A stretch of 64,000 nt of DNA, taken from assembly GCA_902566635.1 (NCBI GenBank), contig CACFJP010000006.1:19037-83036 (forward strand), written 5' to 3'. The translations under genes and the position numbers were made by a program. The number at the start of each line of letters is the position of its first letter. The stretch's first letter is position 1. Below, piece after piece: positions 20,319 through 28,547 of the stretch. Origin of the DNA: an uncultured Bacteroidota bacterium. GTDB lineage: Bacteria; Bacteroidota; Bacteroidia; Flavobacteriales; Flavobacteriaceae. The notes under the pieces were generated by a model. It had not been told where the DNA came from. It did no database searches and saw nothing but the letters and a program-made list of their open reading frames with translations.

Positions 20319-20336
20319 ATCAATGTGTTAACTTTG
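20310..20336 (+). promoter_or_regulatory. Promoter for tsaD (TTG-N16-TAACTTTG)
   Basis: TAACTTTG at 20329-20336 is an exact match to the Bacteroidota -7 box TANNTTTG. A TTG sits 16 bases upstream at 20310-20312, one base short of the usual 17-23 spacing. Predicted transcription start is near 20343, giving a leader of about 11 bases before ATG 20354. The -33 element lies inside the first codons of tamB. Confidence 0.55.
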
Positions 20337-20353
20337 TGCATAAAACAAGAATC

Positions 20354-21346
20354 ATGCCTGTCATACTAGGGATAGAATCATCATGCGACGACACTGCAGC
20401 AGCTGTACTCGTTGACGGGCATATTCGATCGAATATAATATCCAGTCAAAAAGTTCACAAACAATACGGGGGTGTTGTCCCCGAATTGGCTGCTCGTGCC
20501 CACCTGCAAAATATCATTCCAGTAGTCGACCAAGCACTTCGTACAGCAAATATCGATAAAAAAGAGGTAAATGCAGTAGCATACACTTTAGGGCCAGGAC
20601 TTATTGGTTCGCTGTTGGTCGGAAATTCTTTTGCAAAATCATTTGCACTCTCATTGGATGTGCCATTGATAGAAGTCAATCATATGCAAGCGCATTTGCT
20701 TGTTCACTTTGAAAAATCCATTCCAAATCCATCATTTCCATTCTTAGGACTTACTGTTTCGGGGGGTCATACACAGTTGGTTTTAGTCAGCAGTCCAAAC
20801 CAAATGGAAGTCATTGGGCAGACACTAGATGATGCTGTGGGTGAGGCCTTTGACAAGGTTGGTAAAATGATTGGACTACCCTATCCTGCTGGGCCATTTA
20901 TCGACAAATATGCACAAAATGGAAAAGCAAACATTCCATTTCCAATACCAAAGGTTTCAGCCCTGAATTTTAGTTTTAGTGGATTTAAAACCAGTGTTTT
21001 GTATCATCTGAGAAAACAACAGGAACTGGATGAACATTATATTCAAAATCATAGAAATGATTTATGTGCTTCTGTACAACACACTCTTGTTAATATCTTG
21101 ATGGAAAAACTTGAAAAAGCAGTCAACAAAACAGGGATTAAAAAGATTGTCATTGGTGGAGGTGTTTCAGCAAATACTGGACTTCGAAAGGTATTGTCAA
21201 AAAAAATGGATTGGAATATTTTTATCCCACCTTTGGCCTTCACAACAGACAATGCAGCGATGATTGCAGTCGCTGGTTACTTCAAATATCAAAACAATAC
21301 ATTTGGCGCATTGGATCGACAATCGCAATCTAGAATGCCATTGTAA
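20354..21346 (+). CDS. tsaD: tRNA N6-adenosine threonylcarbamoyltransferase
   Basis: A 330-residue protein that transfers the threonylcarbamoyl group to A37 of ANN-decoding tRNAs, working with TsaB, TsaC and TsaE. Family marks are LGIESSCDDTAAA at the N-terminus, the metal-binding NHMQAHL, GLTVSGGHTQLV, and GGGVSANTGLR towards the end. ATG 20354 matches the family start; the frame is open 21 codons further upstream, but that stretch lies across the promoter. The stop codon overlaps the start of rsmE by one base (TAATG). Confidence 0.96.
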   Translation: MPVILGIESSCDDTAAAVLVDGHIRSNIISSQKVHKQYGGVVPELAARAHLQNIIPVVDQALRTANIDKKEVNAVAYTLGPGLIGSLLVGNSFAKSFALSLDVPLIEVNHMQAHLLVHFEKSIPNPSFPFLGLTVSGGHTQLVLVSSPNQMEVIGQTLDDAVGEAFDKVGKMIGLPYPAGPFIDKYAQNGKANIPFPIPKVSALNFSFSGFKTSVLYHLRKQQELDEHYIQNHRNDLCASVQHTLVNILMEKLEKAVNKTGIKKIVIGGGVSANTGLRKVLSKKMDWNIFIPPLAFTTDNAAMIAVAGYFKYQNNTFGALDRQSQSRMPL

Positions 21347-22047
21347 TGGAACAGTTTTATATTCCCACATTAACAAAAGAAGACAAAGAAATTCATTTCG
21401 ATAAAATTGAAAGCAAGCATTTACACAAAGTTTTAAGAAAAAAAATCGGAGATGGAATTACAATTGTCAATGGTGTTGGGTATAGATTCGAGGGAACATT
21501 GACATCAGTCCACGACAAACAATGTACAGCAGTTGTCAATCAATGCGAAAAGATCACTTCAGATCCTTATCACTTACACTTGTACATTGCCCCTACAAAA
21601 AGTAATGATCGTATGGAATGGTTTGTTGAGAAAGCTACCGAAATTGGCGTTCATGCCATCACACCAATCATTTGTCAGCGAAGTGAACGAAAAGTAGTTA
21701 AGCGAGAACGCTTACATAAAATCGCTATTGCTGCCATGAAACAGTCTTTAGGTGCTTATCTACCAATGATTCATCCTTTTTGCGACTTTTTCACTGCTTT
21801 GAAGCAATTGGAGGGCAAAGCTTTTATCGCACACTGTGAAGACACAGAAAAAGTGATCTTGGATAGTCAAGTGTTGGCTCATAAATCAATATCTATTTTT
21901 ATAGGTCCAGAGGGTGATTTTAGTACTGAAGAAATCAAAGCCGCAGCTGATGAAAATGTCACTGCCATCACTTTTGGAACAAAACGAATGCGTACTGAGA
22001 CTGCAGGAATTATCGCCTGTCATAGTGTTTCACAATTATATATGTAA
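21346..22047 (+). CDS. rsmE: 16S rRNA (uracil(1498)-N3)-methyltransferase
   Basis: A 233-residue SPOUT-fold methyltransferase that modifies U1498 in the 30S decoding region using SAM. The C-terminal knot shows IFIGPEGDFSTEEI and FGTKRMRTETAG, the typical RsmE signature; the N-terminal PUA-like domain contains HKVLRKKIGD. It is translationally coupled to tsaD by a one-base overlap. Full length. Confidence 0.95.
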   Translation: MEQFYIPTLTKEDKEIHFDKIESKHLHKVLRKKIGDGITIVNGVGYRFEGTLTSVHDKQCTAVVNQCEKITSDPYHLHLYIAPTKSNDRMEWFVEKATEIGVHAITPIICQRSERKVVKRERLHKIAIAAMKQSLGAYLPMIHPFCDFFTALKQLEGKAFIAHCEDTEKVILDSQVLAHKSISIFIGPEGDFSTEEIKAAADENVTAITFGTKRMRTETAGIIACHSVSQLYM

Positions 22048-22065
22048 AAAACTTATCTTTAGACT

Positions 22066-23145
22066 ATGAATCCAAAAGAATTGACCAAAGCAATTGTCAA
22101 AGCCTTTCTCATAATTGTACTTCTGATAGGGCTATTTGAGGTCACTGTTTCCATACAATCAGTTGTTTCCTACATTATAATTGCAGCAGTCGTGTCACTC
22201 ATTGGGCGACCTATAACGCTGCTTTTAAAGAAAATTAAATTTAGTAACACATTATCCTCGGTAACAACAATTGCAATATTGATGATGACATTTTTTGGTA
22301 TTGCACGTTTATTATTTCCTGTGATTTTTGAACAAGCGAAAAACCTTTCCCTCCTCAATGTGACTGCCTTTGAGGCTACTGCCACACAACTTATCGGTGA
22401 ACTCAGTCTATATCTAAGTGGATACGGAATTAACTTACAGAGTTGGGTAGATCGAAGCTTGGCTGAGTTTGATTACAGCTTTCTACCAAACTTCATAAAT
22501 ACAATCTTAAATGGACTCAGTGGGTTTACAATTGGTGTATTTTCAGTCATTTTTATATCGTTTTTCTTTTTAAAAGACAGTGGTTTATTAGAGAAAATGG
22601 TCATGGTTTTTATAGCTGACAAAAACATTTCAAGAGTTGAAAAGTCAATACTTTCAATTAAAAATTTATTATCGAGATATTTCATCGGACTGCTCATACA
22701 GGTTACTGTTTTGTTCTTCATCTATACTATTATCTTGTTAATAATCGGTATACCAAATGCAGTAACAATATCACTGGTATGTGCACTGCTAAATATTATT
22801 CCGTTTTTAGGACCAATCATCGGTTCTTTTTTAATGGTTTTTTTAACCATGACAAGTCATCTCGATGCCAGTTTTGCAACTGAAACTCTTCCCAAGACCA
22901 TCTATGTATTTATTGGATTTGCAATTGGTCAGTTGATTGATAATTTTCTGACGCAGCCTTTTGTTTTTTCTGCGTCTATCAAATCACATCCACTCGAAAT
23001 ATTTATTGTGATTCTTAGTGGAGGTCTATTGTTTGGTCCCTTGGGAATGATCATTGCTGTACCATCCTACACATCTTTAAAAGTGATTTTTAAAGAATTT
23101 TATGCGCATAATAAAATTGTGAAAGCATTAACCAAAGACATTTAA
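22066..23145 (+). CDS. AI-2E family transporter
   Basis: A 359-residue inner-membrane protein with about eight hydrophobic segments, paired at the N-terminus (residues 12-52) and clustered in the C-terminal half. AI-2E (PerM/YdiK/TqsA) proteins export small molecules or ions; the substrate varies, so autoinducer-2 transport should not be assumed. The family's conserved PFLGPIIGSF-like segment is seen in the middle of the C-terminal half. It follows rsmE by 18 bases and precedes ybjQ by 2. Confidence 0.9.
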   Translation: MNPKELTKAIVKAFLIIVLLIGLFEVTVSIQSVVSYIIIAAVVSLIGRPITLLLKKIKFSNTLSSVTTIAILMMTFFGIARLLFPVIFEQAKNLSLLNVTAFEATATQLIGELSLYLSGYGINLQSWVDRSLAEFDYSFLPNFINTILNGLSGFTIGVFSVIFISFFFLKDSGLLEKMVMVFIADKNISRVEKSILSIKNLLSRYFIGLLIQVTVLFFIYTIILLIIGIPNAVTISLVCALLNIIPFLGPIIGSFLMVFLTMTSHLDASFATETLPKTIYVFIGFAIGQLIDNFLTQPFVFSASIKSHPLEIFIVILSGGLLFGPLGMIIAVPSYTSLKVIFKEFYAHNKIVKALTKDI

Positions 23146-23147
23146 AT

Positions 23148-23462
23148 ATGATATTATCCAATACTGAAACCGTTGCAAACCAAACTATTACAGAAACATT
23201 AGGAATTGCTAGAGGAAGCACTGTCAGGAGTAGAAATATCGGACGAGATATTTTTGCAAGCCTCAAGAACATAGTTGGAGGTGAAATTGAAGAATACACA
23301 AAGCTTCAAGCAGATGCTAGAGAACAGGCCCTTCAACGAATGATAAGTGACGCAAAAAAACTTGATGCAGATGCGATAGTGAATGTTCGATTCACTACGT
23401 CTGTTGTTGCGCAAGGTGCCTCTGAAATGTTGGCATATGGAACAGCTGTTAAACTAAAATAG
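23148..23462 (+). CDS. YbjQ family (UPF0145) heavy-metal-binding-domain protein
   Basis: A 104-residue protein matching the UPF0145/YbjQ family: GIARGSTVRSRNIGRDI near the N-terminus, ADAIVNVRFTTS and YGTAVKL at the end. Members form pentameric rings with a fold like heavy-metal-binding domains, but their role is not established. The first Cys-type metal ligands are absent here. It sits between the AI-2E gene and a tiny membrane ORF. Confidence 0.88.
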   Translation: MILSNTETVANQTITETLGIARGSTVRSRNIGRDIFASLKNIVGGEIEEYTKLQADAREQALQRMISDAKKLDADAIVNVRFTTSVVAQGASEMLAYGTAVKLK

Positions 23463-23567
23463 ATGTTCTTTTTCTTTTATTTGGCGGTTGGAATTGTATT
23501 GATTGTGTTGGCAATCACAAAATATAATCAGGGTCAAAATGATGACTTTGACAAGCGTAACAATTGA
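23463..23567 (+). CDS. Tiny single-pass membrane protein (34 residues), hypothetical
   Basis: An ATG directly follows the ybjQ stop codon and opens a frame of 34 residues ending TGA at 23565-23567. It reads as one hydrophobic helix (residues 2-18, Phe/Leu/Val/Ile rich) followed by a short polar tail rich in Lys, Asn, Asp and Gln, a plausible small membrane protein. No family is recognised. The zero-base spacing to ybjQ suggests coupled translation. It could equally be a chance ORF. Confidence 0.4.
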   Translation: MFFFFYLAVGIVLIVLAITKYNQGQNDDFDKRNN

Positions 23568-23580
23568 GTAGGCAAATTTG

Positions 23581-23611
23581 TTGTCGGTTTTCGGCTGATA
23601 ATGTATTTTTG
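23581..23611 (+). promoter_or_regulatory. Promoter of the tRNA-Ser/tRNA-Arg unit (TTG-N20-TATTTTTG)
   Basis: TTG at 23581-23583 and TATTTTTG at 23604-23611 are separated by 20 bases. Both boxes and the spacing fit the Bacteroidota sigma-A consensus TTG-N17-23-TANNTTTG exactly. The tRNA-Ser acceptor stem begins 23 bases downstream, a sensible distance for a precursor with a short leader. Confidence 0.75.
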
Positions 23612-23633
23612 CGACCGATTTAGTTTCGACTTA

Positions 23634-23717
23634 GGAGAGGTGCCAGAGTGGTAATGGAGCAGATTGCTAATCTGTCAACGCGAAAGTGTTGCCTGGGTTC
23701 GAATCCCAGTCTCTCCG
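23634..23717 (+). tRNA. tRNA-Ser (anticodon GCT)
   Basis: A complete cloverleaf can be drawn. The acceptor stem pairs GGAGAGG (23634-23640) with TCTCTCC (23710-23716), followed by discriminator G at 23717. The anticodon loop is TTGCTAA inside a GCAGA/TCTGT stem, giving GCT, which reads AGC/AGU serine codons. A variable arm and a T-arm with GGTTCGAATCC are present. CCA is not encoded. Confidence 0.95.
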
Positions 23718-23759
23718 CTAAAATCCTTGCAAGTTACTGATTTGCAATGGTATTTATCC

Positions 23760-23833
23760 GGTCGCGTAGCTCAGCTGGATAGAGCATCTGCCTTCTAAGC
23801 AGACGGTCATAGGTTCGAATCCTATCGCGATCA
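23760..23833 (+). tRNA. tRNA-Arg (anticodon TCT)
   Basis: A 74-base cloverleaf: acceptor GGTCGCG (23760-23766) pairs with CGCGATC (23826-23832), discriminator A at 23833. Anticodon loop CTTCTAA within TCTGC/GCAGA gives TCT, which reads AGA arginine codons. The T-arm carries GGTTCGAATCC. It is 42 bases after tRNA-Ser with no promoter match between them, so the two are likely one transcript. CCA is not encoded. Confidence 0.95.
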
Positions 23834-23852
23834 CGAATAAATAATACAAATG

Positions 23853-23887
23853 AAAAAAAAACGCCACTCTTGCTTGAGCGTTTTTTT
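23853..23887 (+). terminator. Rho-independent terminator after the tRNA pair
   Basis: An A-tract ending in CGC pairs with GCG followed by seven T residues, about 20 bases after tRNA-Arg. The symmetrical A-tract/T-tract would let it work in both directions, also ending transcripts arriving from the FGE gene on the minus strand. Confidence 0.7.
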
Positions 23888-23952
23888 GTTTTTGGGTATT
23901 TTAAAGCGAAGTATTGGAGGAACGTATTGTTGCCTGTATGGTTTAAATACAC

Positions 23953-25041
23953 CTAACGTAATGAGACCACTGCTCTAAAACCAGTATGCAAACTTCCTGT
24001 ATCTGGAGTGGTTTTCATACGCATACTGTTTCTGTAGCCACTGCAATAACTCTCGTGACATAAAAAACTACCCCCTCTGCTTATTCTTTTCAGTGCATAA
24101 GGCTCGTTGGAGTCATAGCTTGTCTTGGGTCCTTGTGGGTTGTGGGTTGTTTTACCAGCTAAGGTTTTATAGTAATCTTCGTGGTATAAATCAGCGCACC
24201 ATTCCCATACATTACCTGCAATATCATATAAACCATAGTTATTTGGCTGGTAGCTTTGTACAGGTGCTGTAAAATAATACCCATCTCTCTTATCATTTCT
24301 GAAGGGAAAAGCACCTTCCCACGTATTGGCTTTTGGTTTTCCAGAACGTAAGTCTTCATTTCCCCATGCATATACTGCATCAGTAAGTCCGCCTCTACTG
24401 GCATACTCCCACTCGGCTTCCGTTGGTAATCGTTTGCCTACCCAATCGCAATAGGCAACTGCATCAAACCAACTGACATGTACTACAGGGTGATTATCTT
24501 TCCCTACGATACTGCTGCCTGGGCCTTCAGGCTGCCTCCAATTGGCGCCTTGTCTCCATTGCCACCATTGGCTAACATCAAGTAGAGATACAGGCTTATC
24601 TGTAGGTACAAAAACCAGTGATGCTGGTGCCAATTGACTCGCATCAGGTTTTGGAGTTCCTGGAGGTAATTCTTTTTTTATTTCTTCCCAGTCTACGGCT
24701 TTTTCTGCAGTAGTCAAATAACCTGTTGCTTCTACAAAAGCAGAAAACTGTGCGTTGGTTACCTCATGGACATCCATCCAAAAGGAGTCAACAACCACCA
24801 TATGCTTTGGATACTCATCTCGCCAAGCCTGATCATCATCTCCTCCCATAGAAAACCTGCCACCTGGAATAAGTACCATCTCCTTTAAATTCACATCAAG
24901 TTTCTCATGCGATGTTATGCTAACTGATGAACTAAAACGACTTTGCGTGGGGGTACAACTATGGCCAGCGGTTTGGGGTGGTTTGGGGGTTTGTTGGCAG
25001 CCGATAGCAATTATTAAAATCAATATGTTACGGATATTCAT
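23953..25041 (-). CDS. Formylglycine-generating enzyme (sulfatase-modifying factor), lipoprotein
   Basis: A 362-residue SUMF1/FGE-family enzyme that oxidises the active-site Cys of sulfatases to C-alpha-formylglycine, using oxygen. It has a lipoprotein signal with lipobox Cys15 (IIAIGC) and an FGE domain from about residue 50. The two catalytic, copper-binding cysteines are visible as Cys328 and Cys333 in GGSFLCHESYCSGYR, matching the human FGE pair; many family relatives (EgtB-like, gliding GldK-like) lack them. It therefore looks like a true FGE. It is the last gene of the long minus-strand string and would serve the seven Cys-type sulfatases at 47749-59026. Location: periplasmic side, lipid anchored. 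Confidence 0.9.
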   Translation of the reverse strand: MNIRNILILIIAIGCQQTPKPPQTAGHSCTPTQSRFSSSVSITSHEKLDVNLKEMVLIPGGRFSMGGDDDQAWRDEYPKHMVVVDSFWMDVHEVTNAQFSAFVEATGYLTTAEKAVDWEEIKKELPPGTPKPDASQLAPASLVFVPTDKPVSLLDVSQWWQWRQGANWRQPEGPGSSIVGKDNHPVVHVSWFDAVAYCDWVGKRLPTEAEWEYASRGGLTDAVYAWGNEDLRSGKPKANTWEGAFPFRNDKRDGYYFTAPVQSYQPNNYGLYDIAGNVWEWCADLYHEDYYKTLAGKTTHNPQGPKTSYDSNEPYALKRISRGGSFLCHESYCSGYRNSMRMKTTPDTGSLHTGFRAVVSLR

Positions 25042-25063
25042 ATTAAGTAAGAAATATAACCAA

Positions 25064-26716
25064 TTAAGCCTTTATAACTTTTTTGGTTTCTTGCATACCA
25101 TCGGCTTGGAGTGTTACAACATACAAGCCATGAGGTAATGATACCATATCTATAGCAGCATAACCTAGTTGCATATCCAATATACCCGATTTTATAAGCC
25201 CACCATTTGGGTTGTATATGTCGTATTTTACTTGCGAGTTATTTGTAATTGGGTTAACAAAAAGCTTGTCATAAACCGGATTGGGATAAGCGGCCCAAAA
25301 AGTTTCATTATTGGAAGTATTATTACTTAGAGAATAACATGTTGAATCCACATAATGACTTGGCTTTATAATATCTTGGATTTTCTTAGCAGAAAAACTT
25401 TCATTATTGGTTTGATCGAAAAAAGCATTATCAACGACTGCATTTTCAGCTCCTAAAAAGTCTTGCATCAGAGTGGCAAATACTTGTCTGTAGTCGTGTT
25501 GAACTGTTTTGATCTGCCAATTGTTATTACTTGTGGCTTCAGTCAGATCTACATTTATTCCTGAAACACCTCCCTGTACTGGTTTCCCAAACACAAACAT
25601 AGGGGCAATCTCACCATGGTCTGTACCTAAGTTGCCATTTTGCTTTGCTTTGCGACCAAACTCAGAAAATGTTATGCCAATGATATCATCTCCAATAGAA
25701 TCTGAGTTTACATCCTTAACAAATGCATCAACAGCTGTGGAGACTTCATTTAGAAGTTCAGAGTGGCGACCATTAATATCCCCAGAACCCTGATTTTGAG
25801 CATTATGAGTATCAAAGCCTCCAATAGTAACCATGTAAACTTTCGTTTCGATCCCACCTCTGATTAATCGTGCTACAGTCTTCAACTGATTTGCTAAATC
25901 TGTATCCGGATAAGCTGCTAAATTATTAGATCCAGGAGCATTAAATGCATTTTGTATTGACTGAGAATAAATATTTGCACTTGCATCAGTATCAACTACG
26001 TATTGTAATTCAGCTCCATAATGGGAATTATTTGGAATATTTGATGGTGGTTGACCTGAAAGCCCATTTAAAACTGTGTAAAAATTCTCAGAATCTTGTC
26101 CTTCAATATTCATAGCTATACCATCTTCATGTTCAGCATGAAATCCAAGCCAGGTATTGCTTGAACCCAACTGAATTCCAAGCGGAAAATTAGATGGTAA
26201 CAAATTAGAGTAGGCCTCTTCCATAAACCTGCCCATCCAACCACTATCTTTGCCATTATTCCAGCTATTTCCATCATTTCCAGTAGACCATAAATCAATT
26301 GAAGCGAAATGACTTTTATTAGCACTTGGATAGCCAACAGACTGTAAAATCCTCAACATTCCGGACTGATAAAGTCCTTTAAATCCTGAATTATGTTGTC
26401 CTTCTAATAATGCTGGATGAAACATCAATTGTTGGTTTGATGGCAATAAAGTGTCTACTGCCTGATCCGAAAAATTAACATCAGGAATATATATATCTGG
26501 GCGTAAAACAGAACTATAATATCCATAATTGTCATAAGGAATCAAAGTGTTAAGGCCATCATTACCACCCCTCAGTTCAATCAAAACCAATTTTCGTGAT
26601 GAAACATCACAATTCATGGTTGAATTAGCTAATTTTAGTGCTGCCCCAACTTCAAATGGTAAAAGTCCCAAAGCAGATGCTGTAGATGAAAGTTTAACAA
26701 ATTCTCTTCTTTTCAT
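25064..26716 (-). CDS. DUF1501 protein with Tat-like signal and T9SS sorting domain
   Basis: A 550-residue protein of the alkaline-phosphatase-superfamily-related DUF1501 group; enzymatic activity is unknown. The start has a twin-arginine-type signal, KRREFVKLSS, followed by a hydrophobic stretch. Family marks are VLIELRGGNDGLNTLIPYDN, MVTIGGFDTHNAQ and SEFGRKAKQN...GTDHG. The final 76 residues (475-550) form a type-A T9SS sorting domain (YPNPVYDKL ... LPHGLYVVTL), predicting surface delivery. ATG 26716 places the RR motif at residues 3-4. It starts 1 base after the DUF1800 stop. The pair DUF1800-DUF1501 is a recurring couple in Bacteroidota and Planctomycetota. Confidence 0.88.
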   Translation of the reverse strand: MKRREFVKLSSTASALGLLPFEVGAALKLANSTMNCDVSSRKLVLIELRGGNDGLNTLIPYDNYGYYSSVLRPDIYIPDVNFSDQAVDTLLPSNQQLMFHPALLEGQHNSGFKGLYQSGMLRILQSVGYPSANKSHFASIDLWSTGNDGNSWNNGKDSGWMGRFMEEAYSNLLPSNFPLGIQLGSSNTWLGFHAEHEDGIAMNIEGQDSENFYTVLNGLSGQPPSNIPNNSHYGAELQYVVDTDASANIYSQSIQNAFNAPGSNNLAAYPDTDLANQLKTVARLIRGGIETKVYMVTIGGFDTHNAQNQGSGDINGRHSELLNEVSTAVDAFVKDVNSDSIGDDIIGITFSEFGRKAKQNGNLGTDHGEIAPMFVFGKPVQGGVSGINVDLTEATSNNNWQIKTVQHDYRQVFATLMQDFLGAENAVVDNAFFDQTNNESFSAKKIQDIIKPSHYVDSTCYSLSNNTSNNETFWAAYPNPVYDKLFVNPITNNSQVKYDIYNPNGGLIKSGILDMQLGYAAIDMVSLPHGLYVVTLQADGMQETKKVIKA

Positions 26717-26717
26717 T

Positions 26718-28532
26718 TTACATAAGTTGAAATTCTGAAGCATTAATCATTTTTGGAATTAATCCGTCTTGACCAGCTAATCTATTTTTAATTGTTACCA
26801 AAGCGTTTTCAGAATCAGTTGAATTTCCATTTTTGTAAGCATTCCATGTATCATACCAAACATAATTTGGTTCATTATCATGAATTAAAAACTTTACAAA
26901 GTAAGAAACCCTGGAACTATCTATTAATTCACAATAGAGGATTTCTGAAAGTTCTTCAACAATTTTATTAGCATCAAAAGGGTCTGTTACTATATTTTCA
27001 AGAAAATTTACAGGGTCAAAGGAAGTCCAAATTCTCTGATAATATTGTCCGCCGTTTTGTGTAGTTTGGACTCCAATTATTTTATTAATACCATTACCAA
27101 AATTATCATTGTAATCTTGACCTATAAATGAAAGTATTGTATTGTACCTTGCTACAATATTATTGGGGTTAAACCAAGCTTTATCATAGGCTGGAGGCTG
27201 ATAATCACCAGGATATCCAGCTACAGTTGCCGGAGCAAATGGAGTCATGCCAGTTGAGGAAAAAAATGAATTATGCAAAAATGCATTCCAAAAAATGTAA
27301 TATCTAAAGTTTTCATTTGATGTATTATATCCACTTCCTTGTGGAGTCTGCGTGGTATTGGGATCTGGCAAAACTACCCCTAATATTTGAATTAATTCAT
27401 TTACAAATTGTAAAGGGTTTTTTATTATGGATCCAATGTTTTCATTAGTAGAATCTGTGTCATCTAAATCAAAAAAATGTTTAGATTTAAGAAGTGTTTT
27501 AAGAACCTCAAGGAGGTTATATCCATTTGACTGCAATTGTTGTGCTAATGGGGTGATGATATCGTCTTCCACTTCTTGATCCCACTCGCTTCGAACAAAC
27601 ATTCTATACAGCTTACGAATATAGTTTTTTGCGGTTTCGATTTTATTAAAAATCATATCAACAAAATCATCTAATTCGGATTCTATCGAGGATGTTGTAT
27701 TTCCACCTGATATTGTTTGATTATTAAAAGCATAACTAAACGTTTTGTCTCCTGTATCATGTACATTAGTTTTAATATAACCTTTAGGAATACCTGAGGG
27801 ATAATGAGGGGTTTTTACTGTATCAGCATCATAATTATTTCTATTGTTCTTGAACTTAATCCCCGAAAAAACTCTTGCAGCTTGAACTACATCATGTTCA
27901 GTGTAATTTGTATAATCACCATCACTTACCTGTTCCCCTTTGCCAATAGTAAACAACTCTAAAAATTCCCTTGCATAATTTTCATTAGGGTTGTTTTTAT
28001 TATTATCAGAATTATCTAAATAGTAAAGCATAGAATTGTCAAAGGTGATTTTTCTGGCAAGGTCTTTTATACTTTTATCAGAATAAAATTGAAGTAGGTT
28101 GACATAATCAAAAAAATGAGCTGATTTTCCAGAACCATCATCTTTCGATATTGTAAATGTTGTAAATAAAAACCAAGTTAACTTATCAAGTAATGTGTTT
28201 TGGCTGATGCAATTATACCACCACCAGCCTGCAACTAAACTCCTTTTTCGTACTTGACCACATGGGTATGCACTATTGGACCAATTTCCTGAATTTAACC
28301 AAAATCCGTCTTGTGCACCAGGACACTGAGAGAAATTACCATTTGTTACAGGGTCGTTAGGCCATAGCATTGTATGAGTGTGAGGAGATGATATTATGGT
28401 TAAAATTTCATCAGCCGTTTTTCCAACATATTGATCTAAGTCTGACTTTGAATAATGGAAACATGCTCTACGCAATAAATGTTTTGTTAGCCTTAAGTCT
28501 AGATGTTGTGTATGTTCATTCAATGACGCCAT
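26718..28532 (-). CDS. DUF1800 domain protein without a signal peptide
   Basis: A 604-residue protein with the DUF1800 opening motif LTKHLLRRACFHYSKSDLDQYV (cut here to its recognisable part: HLLRRACFHYS) and the family's NENYARELLE-like segment, here NENYAREFLELFTIGKG. The function of the family is unknown. No signal peptide, lipobox or membrane helix is seen; residues 1-20 are charged and polar. It is encoded directly before DUF1501, whose product carries a Tat-type signal. Co-export as a bound partner is possible but inferred. Asn/Asp-rich low-complexity linkers are frequent. Confidence 0.85.
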   Translation of the reverse strand: MASLNEHTQHLDLRLTKHLLRRACFHYSKSDLDQYVGKTADEILTIISSPHTHTMLWPNDPVTNGNFSQCPGAQDGFWLNSGNWSNSAYPCGQVRKRSLVAGWWWYNCISQNTLLDKLTWFLFTTFTISKDDGSGKSAHFFDYVNLLQFYSDKSIKDLARKITFDNSMLYYLDNSDNNKNNPNENYAREFLELFTIGKGEQVSDGDYTNYTEHDVVQAARVFSGIKFKNNRNNYDADTVKTPHYPSGIPKGYIKTNVHDTGDKTFSYAFNNQTISGGNTTSSIESELDDFVDMIFNKIETAKNYIRKLYRMFVRSEWDQEVEDDIITPLAQQLQSNGYNLLEVLKTLLKSKHFFDLDDTDSTNENIGSIIKNPLQFVNELIQILGVVLPDPNTTQTPQGSGYNTSNENFRYYIFWNAFLHNSFFSSTGMTPFAPATVAGYPGDYQPPAYDKAWFNPNNIVARYNTILSFIGQDYNDNFGNGINKIIGVQTTQNGGQYYQRIWTSFDPVNFLENIVTDPFDANKIVEELSEILYCELIDSSRVSYFVKFLIHDNEPNYVWYDTWNAYKNGNSTDSENALVTIKNRLAGQDGLIPKMINASEFQLM

Positions 28533-28547
28533 ATGTCTTCAAAGATA

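Noticed and set aside
23734..23952. Minus-strand ORF of 72 codons containing a DRIRTYDRLLRRQ-like stretch
   Set aside because: It is the antisense of tRNA-Arg and the terminator. This peptide pattern is a well-known artefact of tRNA genes read backwards.
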